From contig CATNEN010000038.1 of NCBI GenBank assembly GCA_950097015.1, positions 10,747,501-10,811,500 of the forward strand: a stretch of 64,000 nucleotides of DNA, written 5' to 3'. A model generated the notes under the pieces. It was given only the letters and a program-made list of their open reading frames with translations, was not told the origin of the DNA and made no database searches. Shown in pieces: positions 31,826-53,704 of the stretch. The translations under genes and the position numbers were made by a program. This DNA comes from Macrostomum hystrix. Its lineage: Eukaryota > Platyhelminthes > Macrostomidae. Position 1 is the first letter of the stretch. Each line of letters opens with the position of its first letter.

Positions 31826-34607
31826 ATGCCACACAGTTTCCAATTTCTTAGCATTGCTCTTGTAATGCTCCTTTCTCAGCAGGTCACTGGTAAGTCTATG
31901 ATCATTTTCAGAGACGATCCGTTATAAACCTTGCTTTCAAAAACGCTACGCAGCTTCTAACGCTGCGGCAGACTGCGCCAAGCACAAGATGCTGAAGGCG
32001 GGCGGTGCAGTCGAGCTGACGGCAGAGGACGGAGCCTCGCTGATTTTGGCCAGTGTTGTGTTTAACACAGCAGACTGCCAGTTCCTGTGCGGCAAGCACC
32101 TCTGCGACCTGGCTTCGTTCCTGCCGACGGAGCGGCTGTGCCGCCTGGTGCAATTGCTTCCGGCGGCCTCCAGCCCGGAGAGTCTCGGCGGCCCCGCCGT
32201 CGGCAGCTTCGCACCGGAGAAAGATGGGGAGCTGCTGTGGCTGGTGGAGAACTTCCAGCAGCGGCTGCAGGCGAGGCGGCACAGCGTCCGACCGACGCGT
32301 GCGCTGAACGGCACCTTCCACAGTGAGTAATAACGTGCTCACCTCATGTTGAATGCACATGAGAGGGCACACGAGAGAGCAGATCTAGATAGAGCAGATT
32401 TTTTTGTTGATTACACCTGCCCCAGTTAGGCCAGATGTGCAGCCGACAGCACAGCCGCAGCTATTGCGTGGCTGTGGACTCTTGGGGCGCCACACCCACC
32501 CTCAATTACCCCAGCTGATGCTGGTACCCATTTAACAGCTGGTGAATTTGAGCAATGCAGAGATAAGTGTCTTGCTAAAGGACACAAATTGTTGCGGTGC
32601 ATTCGGGAATCGAACCCCGACCTTTAATTCGTGAGTCAAATGCTCTAACCAGTAGGCTACAAAACCTGTTAGATATAGAGATATAGAGTTAGTGCATAGA
32701 GAAACAAGGACATTGGCATTAAGCTTTTTTCCAGAAAGAATGTTAAGCTTTAAATATTTTTGAATGCCTTAGCATATTCAAAGATGAAGAAACACATTGC
32801 AACCTTCTTTTGTTAGAGTTTCGTAGGTTATAATAACCAAACGATCAAGGTTCAAATCAAAAGCAAGGTGTCTGCATTGACGCACCATTTGGTTACAGTA
32901 GACCCGAACCCGGAGGCAATTATGCCCATTCAGCTGACTCCTGAGCCTACACTCACAAAAGGAAGTACATTTGCCTTAACTATTATATTGTTCGGCAGTG
33001 AGCCCCCTGTGCCTTGGAGCGAAGCATAAATTGCACAAGTCCCCTAAACCCTCTCACCGCGGCTGCGCCCTATATGCCCTATATGCGCTCGATGTGCGAA
33101 ACGCGAACGCGTTAAACCACTCTGCCACCCAGACGCTACGCTGCATCATAGGTATAACACAAAGTCTAAAGTAGAGGTTCCACGTTTGGCTTGAGTTGTG
33201 GGTTGGTAACCACCGAGAGGCCTCAACTATCATCCCGAACACAAATTCACAGACAGCAGCGTCGGTCGCAACGGGTCCGTGCAGCTGGCCACCGTCACGC
33301 GGACCGGCTGCTACCGCATCGAGGCCTTCGGAGCAAGTGGCGGCTATTTTAGCGCGAAATTTGGTACCGGAAGCGCCGTCAGCAACGGTGGCAGAGGAGC
33401 GGCCATCTCGGGCTTCTTTAACCTCACGGAAGGCACCTTGATGTCCATTGTCGTCGGCCAGAGGGGCAATGTAACGAACTACAGTGAAGTCAGTGACATA
33501 ACAAAGTGCAGCAGTAGCGGTGGAGGCGGTGGTACGTTCGTGTACACTAGCAACGACAGTGCCCTGCTACTGGCTGCTGGAGGCGGCGGCGGGGCTTCTG
33601 TAGAATTTGAAGGTAAAATACAAGCTGAATTGGGTTACTCACTGTACACATAGTAATATTTGCGATAGGGCTGTGGGCATGGGCTCATGACTGTTTGATG
33701 GCAGGCTGCTGGAGGCTATTCTATACCTATTCAGCTGACTCCTGAACATGCAAAAGCTTGCACTCAGATAGATGTACATGTACAATCGTTATTCACTCGC
33801 ACAGGGTGTACATCCTAGCCCGAATTTTTCATTGTCAGCCATTTTACACTCCCATTTTGTGGCCTTGAGGTTTGCCCTTATGGCCAGACTATAGTTAACC
33901 GCTTCTGTACCACTCAGTATAAGGAGATAAAAGTGGGGATCGAACCATGGGTGGAAAGGCCACATCGGTAAGGAGCTTTTTGAGCGTCGTCAAGTCAAGC
34001 AAAGCCACACGAGGTCATTTGCGCTATTTAAGAGCTCTACTAAAAGAGCACCGTATACCTAATTACAATGAGAGTCCTAACATGTAAAAACTGATTGACT
34101 GCCTGCCCCTTCGCAGGAATAGACGGTCAAGGCGGAGTCAACGGAACCGATTCGATTGGACTAAACTTTCTAGCTCTGGGCTTCGGCGGCGCCAACGGAC
34201 AGCCAGGTTTGGACATGTCTACCGTGCCCTGCCAGAGTGAAGGCTCCGAGTCCTGCCGGCCTGCCGGTCCGGGAGCCGGCTGGGTCTTCAATTCGAGCTC
34301 TGTAGGACAGCGCGGTGGCAATCGCGGAGACTGCTGGATCTGCGGCGGCGTGGAACAAAGCGGCGGCTTCGGTGGCGGAGGCGGTGGATTTTACGATTCT
34401 GGAACTGTCGGATGTGATTACGGAGCCGGCGGAGGCGGCGGCGGCTTCAGCGGCGGCGGCGCCGGCACGGAAGCTGGTCAGGCGGGAGGTGGCGGAGGCT
34501 CCTTCTGCTCCGGCAGCCGCTGCAACGCCACAACTGGCGGTAACTCGGCCAGCCAGCACGGACAGGTTGTCGTGACACCTGTCGACCATATGGAATGCTT
34601 TTGGTGA
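31826..34607 (+). CDS. Secreted glycine-rich protein with ALK/LTK-type Gly-rich domain
   Basis: Four exons: 31826-31889, 31954-32322, 33253-33612 and 34117-34607. All junctions are phase 1 with GT/AG, giving 427 residues exactly in frame. Exon 1 is a signal peptide (MPHSFQFLSIALVMLLLSQQ). Exon 2 encodes about 120 residues with six Cys and no domain I recognise. Exons 3-4 encode a domain like the glycine-rich domain of ALK/LTK receptors: GCYRIEAFGASGGYF, then VGQRGNVTN, SSSGGGGGTFVYTS, LLLAAGGGGGAS, and later GGFGGGGGGF, GAGGGGGGFSGG and GGGGGSFCSGSRCNAT. There is no transmembrane helix or kinase, so it is secreted, unlike ALK itself. Introns 2 and 3 hold SINEs. AATAAA follows at 34699-34704. 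A decayed copy of exon 4 lies at 4876-5354. Function is unknown. Confidence 0.85.
32403..32668 (-). mobile_element. SINE family 2 in intron 2 of the glycine-rich gene
   Basis: Reverse-strand body (GATGTGCAGCCGACAGCACA) and B box (GGGAATCGAACCCCGACC), ending at the tRNA-like head near TAGGCTACAAAACC. Confidence 0.8.
32925..33140 (-). mobile_element. SINE family 1 remnants, intronic
   Basis: CATTCAGCTGACTCCTGAGC, then CTCTCACCGCGGCTGCGCCC and AACGCGTTAAACCACTCTGC, match the reverse of family 1 with gaps. Confidence 0.55.
33715..33880 (-). mobile_element. SINE family 1 remnant in intron 3
   Basis: CTATTCAGCTGACTCCTGAA and GGTGTACATCCTAGCCCGAA match the reverse of the family-1 3' half. Confidence 0.5.
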
Positions 34608-35223
34608 ACTCGATGCTGCGGTAACGGTTTTGGAAGTGGAAATTAGTGACGAAGACAGAACGTATTTAGACTGCCTCTGAATTCACTTTACTAAAACAAA
34701 TAAAAAAACGGCCCACATGCGTCTATTCTATTCATTTTTTAAACTTATTATTATTTTTTTTAAAACGCGTAGTTTTGTAAACCGTTTTTTCGATGCGAGC
34801 ATGCGATTAAAACAGAAACCGCCGAATGCTCATGTTCTAGACTTAACCATTGTTAATTGATGTATCTTTATAATGAGTTATTTTTAGTGCCTTATCTAGT
34901 TCTTGTCTTGTCTTCGATAGTTTTCAAAGTCAACCGGCGTAAATATTTGTTCTAATCAAGTAATTTGTAACGGATTTAATACTTTATGCGATGCGTTCAT
35001 TTTTTATCCGTCGCGATCAGTAATAATGGTTTTATAATATAATAAACTAATATACTTCGAGTACTTGAACTGCGGTTATTTGAACCTTTGTCAATAACAA
35101 ATAATTATGCGAATGCCCACTAATTTTTCGGAAGGAAAAATTGCTCTTATAGCTTTACAGCTTGACACTCGATATACTCGTACAACATATAGCAACATAT
35201 AGAAATTAATTCGGCACTGGAGC
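34608..35223. other. 3' flank of glycine-rich gene
   Basis: AT-rich. Poly(A) signal at 34699-34704. No other feature. Confidence 0.45.
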
Positions 35224-35450
35224 CCTGGGGGAGGTTTCTCGAAACCAACTTAGGAAAGACCATAGACGTAAGTTGCCTAAACAAGACTTAAGGTTTTCTG
35301 GCAAGGACTTCTATATAATAGCATTATATATATATAGATGCTATTATATAGAAGTCCTTGTTACGAACACACTTAGGGTCTGCGCAAATTCCGGACTTAC
35401 AGGGGATCTTACCATAGATCTTATGACACTTTCGAGAAACCACCCCTGAG
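35224..35450. mobile_element. Fold-back MITE candidate, about 226 bp
   Basis: The ends CTGGGGGAGGTTTCTCGAAA and (reversed) TCAGGGGTGGTTTCTCGAAA are inverted repeats. At the centre, AAGGACTTCTATATAATAGC is followed, after a short TA-rich loop, by its reverse complement (35302-35361), a stem of about 24 bp. Confidence 0.7.
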
Positions 35451-37284
35451 TCGGAATTCTGAGTATAGTGAGACTCACATTCTCAGGCTACAGTGTGCAG
35501 GAGAATTTAGCTTTTCCGAGTGTATTTTATAGCCAAACTCATTCGTTGTGTTAGATGGCTATAGGGATATTAGGGATATTATAGGTTAGATGTTTAGCAT
35601 TCCAAATTATATTTTAATTTAAGTCTTTTTAAAATCAGTGGCTTTCAATTTGCGGCAAAATTATTGAACTAGTTTATTTATTATTTTAGCTTGGTTTACT
35701 TAGGTTTTCAGAGTTAGTTTTTTTAATGCGTTTTAAAATGGATGACAAAGGCATTTGTCTCCTATTGTGCTGCTCTAGGCATATCTAGGCTTATTCTCTG
35801 TATAACTACAGTTATAGTACTATAGTGCTCCAATTTATTCTTTCTCCAACGCAGCTAGAATGGCCTGGGTGCCTTTTCGACACGCAGCTTAGACGTGCTG
35901 ACGCCTTTTTCTAAGCAATTCATTGTTCGCTGGTTTGAACTGCTTGGCCAGTTTGAACGCTGGGTGGGGCCATGAATTCCAGGTGAGGGTCGTATATAAA
36001 ATGTGAGCACACCTCAGGCACTTACACTCTTTATGTATGTAAAATATAGCGATGTATGGCGCCTTACTTCACGTGCGCCGCATCAGCTGATCGATCGTTG
36101 CCATGCATCCATACGAGCTGCAATGCGGCCCTGATCTGTACGTTGGACTTCATTCGAAGGGACCGCGCAAGAGCAGAGACGCGGTCGCTCGGTGCATTTC
36201 TTGGGCCGCCTTTTTATTTCACGATGAGATGGCGACTTAATATTTAGCGATCCCCGACTTTGCACCCGCAGTCAGTCTGAAGCATATGTCGACCGGCATG
36301 AAGTGAATGCAAACATGTGTTTGACGCTCATCTCTTTCACCTCAAGTTTGTGCATGGCCCTCGCGGAGTCTAATATCATTGTTGAGTTGATCCTTTTCAT
36401 ATTTTAAAACAAGGAACACTATATATAGCAGTTAGCTTTACATTAGCAGTCCTGGTTTTAAAATTCATACACTGGGCATCGAGCCTTGACGTGTAGCTTC
36501 AATTGCAATTTAAGCTAAATGAAGAAACACGAAGCGAACGATTTTTAGCTAAAAAGAAAAAAAGAACACGAAAACCACTAATTGATTAGGAAATCATCGC
36601 ATGCACTACATAGTTAATGATTCTTCGATCTCTTGATGGGCGAAAATCTCGATTACATGCAAGAACAACGAGAAACTGACAGTCATTGCTCAAGAAAACA
36701 ATTCGAATAAAGAATCAAGTTATTAAAAAAGTTTATTTTAAAAAAGTTACTTTTTATCTAATGTACAAGTGTACTATCTTCAAATTAAAAAAAATGATAA
36801 TAAAATTATTTAGGATTTTAAGATTATTTGAGTTCTAAGATATATTTGAGGAAAATACGTATTTCTTCGTGATTTTATGCAACTTTTTATTATAAACTGC
36901 CACTTTCGTAGAAGATAGGAAACAATTTGAATTGTTGAAAATTTTTCGGTTTATCTGAAAATATTTGATATGAAAGAAAAAAGGGAGTCAGCCAAACAAT
37001 AGTGTAGATATTGCCATGTTAAAAAACGAACTGAAAATTACACCTGCCCAGTTGAACCGTATGGCGTATGTTTATTATCTCTATCCCAGAGCGTATCACC
37101 CTGGTGAGAAGCGCATAAATAAAGGTATTAGCTATACAAAAACATGTTCTGGTACAGTAATTTCATCTAAATTCTACACGACTGCTTCTTTAGCATCAGC
37201 TTAATTATCAGCATTCATATAACTACATTTATTCAGTGAAAGCATAGATTTTGAAATGTCTGAATTTCTGAATCTTTTTGGGAA
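35451..37284. other. AT-rich intergenic region
   Basis: No gene supported. The two overlapping 60-codon frames at 36056-36265 lie on opposite strands of a GC-richer patch and resemble nothing known. A SINE-2-like word lies near 37040. Confidence 0.4.
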
Positions 37285-37500
37285 TGAGTCGCAGAGTGGT
37301 CAATTTGATTTGCCTCTAGCACTGAGGTTCCAGGGCAAAGCCACATTTATTGTGGGATTTTGGTGCAGCCATAAAGAGAAATATTGCTGACTTGTTCTGC
37401 CTTGTAATTAAATTTATGCCCTTTTGGGCCAACCTCTAAAGCATATTTAAAATTACATTACCTGACTAAAAATTGAAAAGTTTAGGGTAGATGTAGGGGT
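37285..37500 (+). mobile_element. Old SINE family 1 copy
   Basis: GAGTCGCAGAGTGGTCAATT, TTGCCTCTAGCACTGAGG and GGGCCAACCTCTAAAGC match family 1 with heavy divergence. Confidence 0.55.
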
Positions 37501-37529
37501 CTATAGACTGGTGTGATTTTATACTTTTA

Positions 37530-38176
37530 TAGGGTAATGTATCATCAACCAAACAGTGTATCTTCAAAACCGAACAAGAATTTTGACTCCTTCCTTGGTC
37601 TCGTGCAAGACAGAAACAAGCTATTGTGTTTCACAGAACAACTAATTTGAAAGTTGAAGAAATTATCTACAAGCTGAGGCATGATGTGCAATGAAGCATT
37701 AAGAGGAAAAAAAGATATTGATGTTTCAGTAGAAATTTTTATTGCAAAAGCATACTTTTTAACAACATTTTTTCAGTATGTACTTTAGACGAAGATTGTA
37801 TGCGGTTGCTTGCCAATTGAATGACCATAAATGTAGTTATTTATAGAGCATGAAAAATGCTTTCAAATGACATAATTCATGATAGATCACTCCTTAAAAT
37901 AAGATTAAACCACTCACTCAAATAGTAAAACCAAACATCAAATTCGCTGTTTGGTTTGAAGATACATGAAAATCATTGTTCGGTTTTAGATAAAAAGCAG
38001 GAATAACATTTTTTCTATTTGTCAAAATAGCAAAAGCAGATACTTTTTAGAAAGATGTAACTGTTTTCTATAACTTGGCTTTTGATTTATCATCATATCT
38101 TAAATAGAAAATCTGTAGCTTAGGTTTGAAGTTAAAAAAATACACATTCTTGTTTGGTTGATGATAAATTACCCTA
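37530..38176. mobile_element. MITE with about 28-bp TIRs, TA-flanked, 647 bp
   Basis: The left end TAGGGTAATGTATCATCAAC(CAAACA) and the right end, read in reverse, TAGGGTAATTTATCATCAAC(CAAACA) differ at one base. TA dinucleotides flank both ends. Internal sub-repeats (CTTCAAAACCGAACAA and a reversed relative) mirror the ends. No open frame. Confidence 0.78.
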
Positions 38177-38456
38177 TAGTAAATGTGTGAGCTCTGTACT
38201 TTTTAAAGCAAACAATTTTGAAACACATTTTCTTAGCTATACATTTCTTAGCCATTGGCTATACTAGCAAGCTGTATCTATATAGTGCCACATTATTAGT
38301 AAATAGCCTAACATCCAGAGTTTCTTTTAGGCATGTTTCTCTAAAAATTTAAATAACTTTCTAAGTTACTTGTTTTCAATTTTAAGTGCTAGTCACTAGT
38401 TGATTTCTTATTTAAACTTCTTAAGTTCAATTCCTGAACAATTCATATAATTATAT

Positions 38457-39073
38457 TTTACAAGCCATAGTCCGGATGGTGTAATGTGGTACGCTGGAAG
38501 GAAAAAGGAGGATTCCCAAGTGGTACGCCAGTGGTACGCCAAAAGAAAGACGTGGGGGTCCCTCAGTGTATAACGTTGCGGCACTAAAAATAATAACATT
38601 TCGACTTTGAAAACGGTAAAAATATAGCGGACAAACTTTAACAATTATTAAAAAATAACAGATATAATCAGCGCTCAGAAATTTATTTACCAACAATACT
38701 AGGCTACATTATTTTATTAATATTTTTATAAAATGATTAATCAAGTTATACAATGCAGGAAAAAATATATGCAATTTTTTACGTAAAATACATTGTCGTG
38801 TGATGTAGTCGTATCTTACAAGTATGTCGTAATTTACGCAAAATTACAAAAAGTTTTTACTCTGGCAACGATTTTTTGCCTGGTGGTGCCAATAGTACGC
38901 TAAAAGTGGTACGCCAATTCAACTTCAGCTTGGTGGTACGCCAAAGGTGTTACGCCAAATGCTTTTTCGAATCAGTGGTACGCCAATGGTGGTACGCCAA
39001 TTTTTCGGAAAACTCATTTGGTACGCCAGAAATCTCCGGCATACCAGTCACCTTCCGGAGTATGGTTTACAAG
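38457..39073. mobile_element. TIR element with clustered TGGTACGCC sub-repeats, 617 bp
   Basis: The ends TTTACAAGCCATAGTCCGGA and (reversed) CTTGTAAACCATACTCCGGA match at 15 of 20. Near both ends, but not in the middle, TGGTACGCC or near variants occur about ten times in one orientation (38487, 38521, 38532, 38907, 38934, 38976, 38989, 39018 and variants). Sub-terminal clusters like this often bind transposase. Confidence 0.5.
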
Positions 39074-39378
39074 TAGGATTAATTTATATATGCTCATTAC
39101 CTAAACTAAAAACAGTGTGGCTTAAGTTTCACATATTCATATGGGTAACAAACTTAGTTTTCACTATTGAATGACATGATCAAACACTTTTGATAGAATG
39201 TGTTTGACACATTGAAACAGCTAGGCAATTTAAATGTTGTGAATTTTGTGGATATTAGTAATTTACAGGATGAAAAATGAAATACTTTAGTTGTAGGAAT
39301 GAGCAAAGCTAAGTTATATTTTAAATACACACAATGAAATAACATTTACAATTTTTATAGGCAATTTCTACTCTTTCA

Positions 39379-39744
39379 AAGCTCTTCAGACTGTCGAGGT
39401 ATTCAATGTTTCTGGTCAAAGGTTAGATTTTTCCCATTAAAGCTAGTGTATTTTATACACCCCTATACACAAATTAGCACTGCACCTCAGTGCGTCGTTG
39501 CCAGGACTTCAAAATTTATCAGCATGTTATCCAGATGTGCCTGCATCGTCTCCATCTTTGGTGGTCACCTACCTTTATCTAGACGGACTTTTTGGACCTT
39601 CAAGGGCTACAACAGTTAGAAATAGGCCACTATGGACACCCTGATGCGAATTTCTCAAATTTCACTGATTAAGCCAAAATACCCCCCTTTCAGGATTCAC
39701 CCTTGGTATAAAATCTGGCGGAAAAATGGCTTGGTAGTCCTACA
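39379..39744. mobile_element. Truncated copy of the 20176-20793 element
   Basis: AAGCTCTTCAGACTGTCGAG, TTCAATGTTTCTGGTC, CACCCCTATACAC and the right end ATGGCTTGGTAGTCCTAC match the 20-kb element. The left end is missing. Confidence 0.75.
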
Positions 39745-39950
39745 GTAAATATCGCAGACTTAGTGTTCATATTCAAAAATGAAAGCATCCTTTATAAAAA
39801 ATGTTATTCTGAAAGAAATATTGTTACTTATGACTATACAGCTAATATCTCCATACTGTTCCAGTTCAGCTTAATCTTCCAAAGAATCGAAATTCACCAG
39901 CAGAAAGAGTTCAGAGACGAAACAAATAAACCAATTCGCCCGGCCATAAG

Positions 39951-41003
39951 ATGATGTACTTTGAAGATTACATGGAGATGATTGAAGGCCTGCCCCAGGA
40001 TGTGCTGGAGAAGCTAACACAGATGAGGCAGTGCGACTTGGCTCTGGACAATACCCTGCAGCCGCTGAGCGCTCGCATAGCCGCTCTGTTCGCTCGACGC
40101 TGCCGAAACGACGGCGAGAACAATGACGACGACTCCGACGCAGATCGTGATGCCGACGGTAGCCGAGAATACGCCGACATCTGCGAGGAATTCGCCAAGG
40201 CGCGCGGCCACTCGGATGAGAAACTTCAACTGGCCAGGCAACTGTTGGAAACTCTCGGCCGACTCAGGCGCCGTCTGGGCCAGGAGGTGGAGAAATTCAA
40301 ACTGGAGCTGGAGGCCGATCACGCCGGTGTTACTAGCAGCATTGAGGATCGCCTTATGCGCGAAGAAGATCTTCGGCAGAATCAGCAGCAGCAGCAGCAG
40401 CAACAGCAGTTGGGCCTTGTGTCTGCGGTCACTAACGGCCACCACGATGCCGCCCTGGCCTCTCTAATTGGTCCAGATTCTCCGGCTAATTCTTCTACCG
40501 CGGCTGTCGCCGCCTCCACAGCGCCAATAACAGGCGGCGGTCATCGCCGGCCGCACAGTCCGCTATCCAGCGTCGGCAGCTCCTACGGCGATGTGGCTAC
40601 GCCAATTAGGCGAGGCGGAGGCGGCGCCGGCGCCGGACTGAAGCGGAGTCGAACTTCGTTCTTCTCCGGCTTAGAGCATCAGGCCCTGTCAGATTTCGAC
40701 CATTCGGCTGGCGCCGGCTCAGGGGTTGTCGGAGCTTCGTCCGACTCGTTGGTCGCTGCCTTTTTAAACGATGTCGGCTTAGACGAAGCGGCCGCCACTG
40801 TTGGCAGCTTCTCAACAGAGGATAATAAACGCTATTGCATCTGTCACGATGTGTCGCACGGCGAAATGATCGCCTGCGAGAACTCCGCCTGCCCGTTTGA
40901 ATGGTTTCACTTCGCCTGCGTTGGCCTCACAGTGGCGCCTAAAGGATCCTGGTATTGTCCGAGGTGCAAGCCGGGTGTTGCTAAGCGACAGAGGCTGAAG
41001 TAA
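39951..41003 (+). CDS. ING3: ING3-type inhibitor of growth protein
   Basis: Single-exon frame of 350 residues. The N-terminus ([20 protein letters not shown]) and the segment [19 protein letters not shown] match the ING domain of ING3. A poly-Q run follows near residue 143. The C-terminus is a complete PHD finger at about 294-340, with the C4-H-C3 ligands in [20 protein letters not shown] and [10 protein letters not shown]...WYCPRC. ING3 PHD fingers bind histone H3 trimethylated on lysine 4 and recruit the NuA4/TIP60 acetyltransferase. The protein is shorter than the human one (418 aa), mainly in the linker. AATAAA lies at 41046-41051, 43 bases after the stop. A second ATG at 39954 is equally possible. 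Confidence 0.93.
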   Translation: MMYFEDYMEMIEGLPQDVLEKLTQMRQCDLALDNTLQPLSARIAALFARRCRNDGENNDDDSDADRDADGSREYADICEEFAKARGHSDEKLQLARQLLETLGRLRRRLGQEVEKFKLELEADHAGVTSSIEDRLMREEDLRQNQQQQQQQQQLGLVSAVTNGHHDAALASLIGPDSPANSSTAAVAASTAPITGGGHRRPHSPLSSVGSSYGDVATPIRRGGGGAGAGLKRSRTSFFSGLEHQALSDFDHSAGAGSGVVGASSDSLVAAFLNDVGLDEAAATVGSFSTEDNKRYCICHDVSHGEMIACENSACPFEWFHFACVGLTVAPKGSWYCPRCKPGVAKRQRLK

Positions 41004-41084
41004 TCATACTCGTTTGGATGGACTCATTTTCTAAATCAGGCTTGTAATAAATCTTCATAAAAGTTAATGCTTTTATAGATTTCT

Positions 41085-41700
41085 AAATTTAGTACTCTCG
41101 TTCGATTCCAGGGTCGATTCCTTAAATCAAGTACTCTCTTCTAATATCTTAATCAGTTTATAAAACCTAGTAGCCTCGTTCGATTCCTAGTTCGATTCCT
41201 TTTATCTAGGATTCTCGTCTAATATGTTAATCGATTCGTAAAACCTAATAGCCTTGTTCGATTCCTTAAATCAAATAATCTTGTCCAATATCTTAATCAG
41301 TTTATAAGACCTAGTAGCCTCGTTCGATTCCTGGGTCGATTCCTTAAATCAAATAATCTTGTCCAATATCTTAATCAGTTTATAAGACCAAATAGCCTCG
41401 TTCGATTCCTGGGTCGATTCCTTAAATCAAATAATCTTGTCCAATATCTTAATCAGTTTATAAGACCTAGTAGCCTCGTTCGATTCCTGGGTCGATTCCT
41501 TAAATCAAATAATCTTGTCCAATATCTTAATCAGTTTATAAGACCTAGTAGCCTCGTTCGATTCCTGGGTCGATTCCTTAAATCAAATAATCTCGTCCAA
41601 TATCTTAATCAGTTTATAAGACCTAGTAGCCTCGTTCGATTCCTGGGTCGATTCCTTAAATCAAGTAGCTTTGTTCGATTCCTTAGACGATTTCTAATAT
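41085..41700. repeat. 78-bp tandem repeat with B-box-like words, about 7 copies
   Basis: Each unit contains CTCGTTCGATTCCTGGGTCG, then TTCCTTAAATCAAATAATC and TATCTTAATCAGTTTATAAG. GTTCGATTCC matches the RNA polymerase III B-box consensus. It lies right after the ING3 poly(A) signal. Confidence 0.88.
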
Positions 41701-42417
41701 CTTGCAGTCTTGTCTGATTTGAAAAATTTCATTGCATAGCAAGTAATTGCTTGGCGGTATTAATATGTTAGTTCGATTGTATATATATATTTATTTCTAA
41801 TGATGCAAATACTAAAAATAAATTGTGTCTGTTCTGTGTAAGTAAATTAACAAAAGCCTATTCAGTTGATTTTTTTGTTTGAAAAGTATGTTATTTATTG
41901 TTTATTCATTTGATTGATATACTTTAGTTACCGATATGTATTTTAGAAGGTAGATTAGAGGTATTTCAAAATACTTTACGATATCTCCCTAACCGAATGA
42001 CCAGTTTTTGTGAAAGTCCACCATATGGATCAAAAGTTTCCACTTTTTACGATGAACTGACTTTCGAAGCCGTACGAGTCAGCGTCGTCTAGATATCTAA
42101 CCAATCGTCATGAATTCTAGAACACAGGCAAACATTTGTTGAATATTTTGGGTGATACAGACACAAGAATTTGAAATACCCACATGGTCTATCTTCTGTT
42201 AATAGAAATCTAATATTAATTTCACCTAACCCAGTTGTGATCACATGTACAGATACAAATTCGAACTCCCGACCTTCAGATCGAATTTCCGCCGGGGCAC
42301 AATCTCACTAATATGGTTAAAACTTAAATATAACTGGACAGAACTTACAAGGCATTTCTGTTAAATGGAATTCCTGCTGTTCTAAAATAAGAATTAACTT
42401 CTTTTTAACTATTTCAG
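41701..42417. other. Upstream of TNK2, with a SINE remnant
   Basis: A reverse family-2 SINE piece lies at about 42220-42305 (AATTCGAACTCCCGACC). No exon with an ATG could be placed here. Confidence 0.4.
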
Positions 42418-52190
<9,773 letters not shown>

Positions 52191-52379
52191 CGATTGACCG
52201 AGTTTTATTCTTGTCAGAGACTTAACTTCATTGTTCTATTATTATAGCTTCCATTGTTGGATTGTAACCTTCTCTCGGCTTTTTAAGGCCTTTTATTTCT
52301 TTTTTAATATTCAATTGCGTAATATCCTCATGCGTCCACTGTGTAAGCGCCACCAGGTGATTCTCATAGATTCTAAAAA

Positions 52380-53205
52380 CCCCTCGATTTAGGAATTCTG
52401 AGAATCCTTCTTTTTCTCTATCATATATTCTGAGAACCCACCATTCTCATAGATTCTGAGAACCCACCATTCTCATAGATTCTGAGAACCCACCATTCTC
52501 ATGAATTCTGAGAATCCATCATTCTCATGGATTCTGAGAACCCATCATTCTCCTGGATTCTGAGAACCCATCATTCTCCTGGATTCTGAGAACCCATCAT
52601 TCTCATGGATTCTGAGAACCCATCATTCTCATGGATTCTGAGAACCCATCATTCTCCTAGATTCTGAGAACCCATCATTCTCATGGATTCTGAGAACCCA
52701 TCATTATCCTAGATTCTGAGAACCCATCATTCTCATGGATTCTGAGAACCCATCATTCTCCTAGATTCTGAGAACCCATCATTCTCATGGATTCTGAGAA
52801 CCCATCATTCTCATGGATTCTGAGAACCCATCATTCTCATGGATTCTGAGAACCCATCATTCTCCTAGATTCTGAGAACCTATCATTCTCATGGATTCTG
52901 AGAACCCATCATTCTCATGGATTCTGAGAAGCCATCATTCTCCTGGATTCTGAGAACCCACCATTCTCATGGATTCTGAGAACCCACCATTCTCCTGGAT
53001 TCTGAGAACCCACCATTCTCATGGATTCTGAGAACCCGTCATTCTCATGGATTCTGAGAACCCGCCATTCTCATGGATTCTGAGAACCCGTCATTCTCAT
53101 GGATTCTGAGAACCCGCCATTCTCATGGATTCTGAGAACCCGGCATTCTCATGGATTCTGAGAACCCGTCATTCTCATGGATTCTGAGAACCCATCATTC
53201 TCATA
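52380..53205. repeat. 26-bp repeat downstream of TNK2, about 30 copies
   Basis: The core ATTCTCATGGATTCTGAGAA followed by CCCATC. Variants (CCTGG, CCTAG, CCGTC) cluster along the array. Confidence 0.95.
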
Positions 53206-53704
53206 GTGTGTGCTTTTCTGTTCTATCGTACATCAATTGTCTGAATTCTTAGAAATAATTTTATCAAATCGCGTGTTACCTTTCCTGTCTCTTTGCCAAT
53301 CTGTGTAAAATTTCTATCACAGAGCTGTCAAGTCATTAACAATTATGCTTTAGTAAGCAAACAGTTTTATATAACTTTTTTCAATTTACCTTACAATTAT
53401 TCGTATTACGTAATTATCTCTGGTTTTGTGTACAGCTCTAAAGTTATAGCTTTTATATCGAAAAAATCTCACTTGTGCCGCAGAAGTAACAATTTATGAT
53501 AACACCTGGTGGATAAAATGCACATTTGATTATCTGATTAGAAATATATTTGCCTTGTTATGCAGTTCTTGCATTCGCTAAAAGCCGTCAGTGCGTTGCG
53601 CTTTCCTGAGTATCTGTCGGCTTTCCTAATTTTTTTGTATTTCTTATGTGTGATCGATCTAAATTAGGCATATACTAAGGAATAGATACAGCTTATTAAC
53701 CTGA
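53206..53704. other. Intergenic spacer between two satellites
   Basis: AT-rich, no gene supported. Confidence 0.4.

Noticed and set aside
36056-36265. Small GC-richer frames on both strands
   Set aside because: They are short, mirror-image, and lack family resemblance or splice context.
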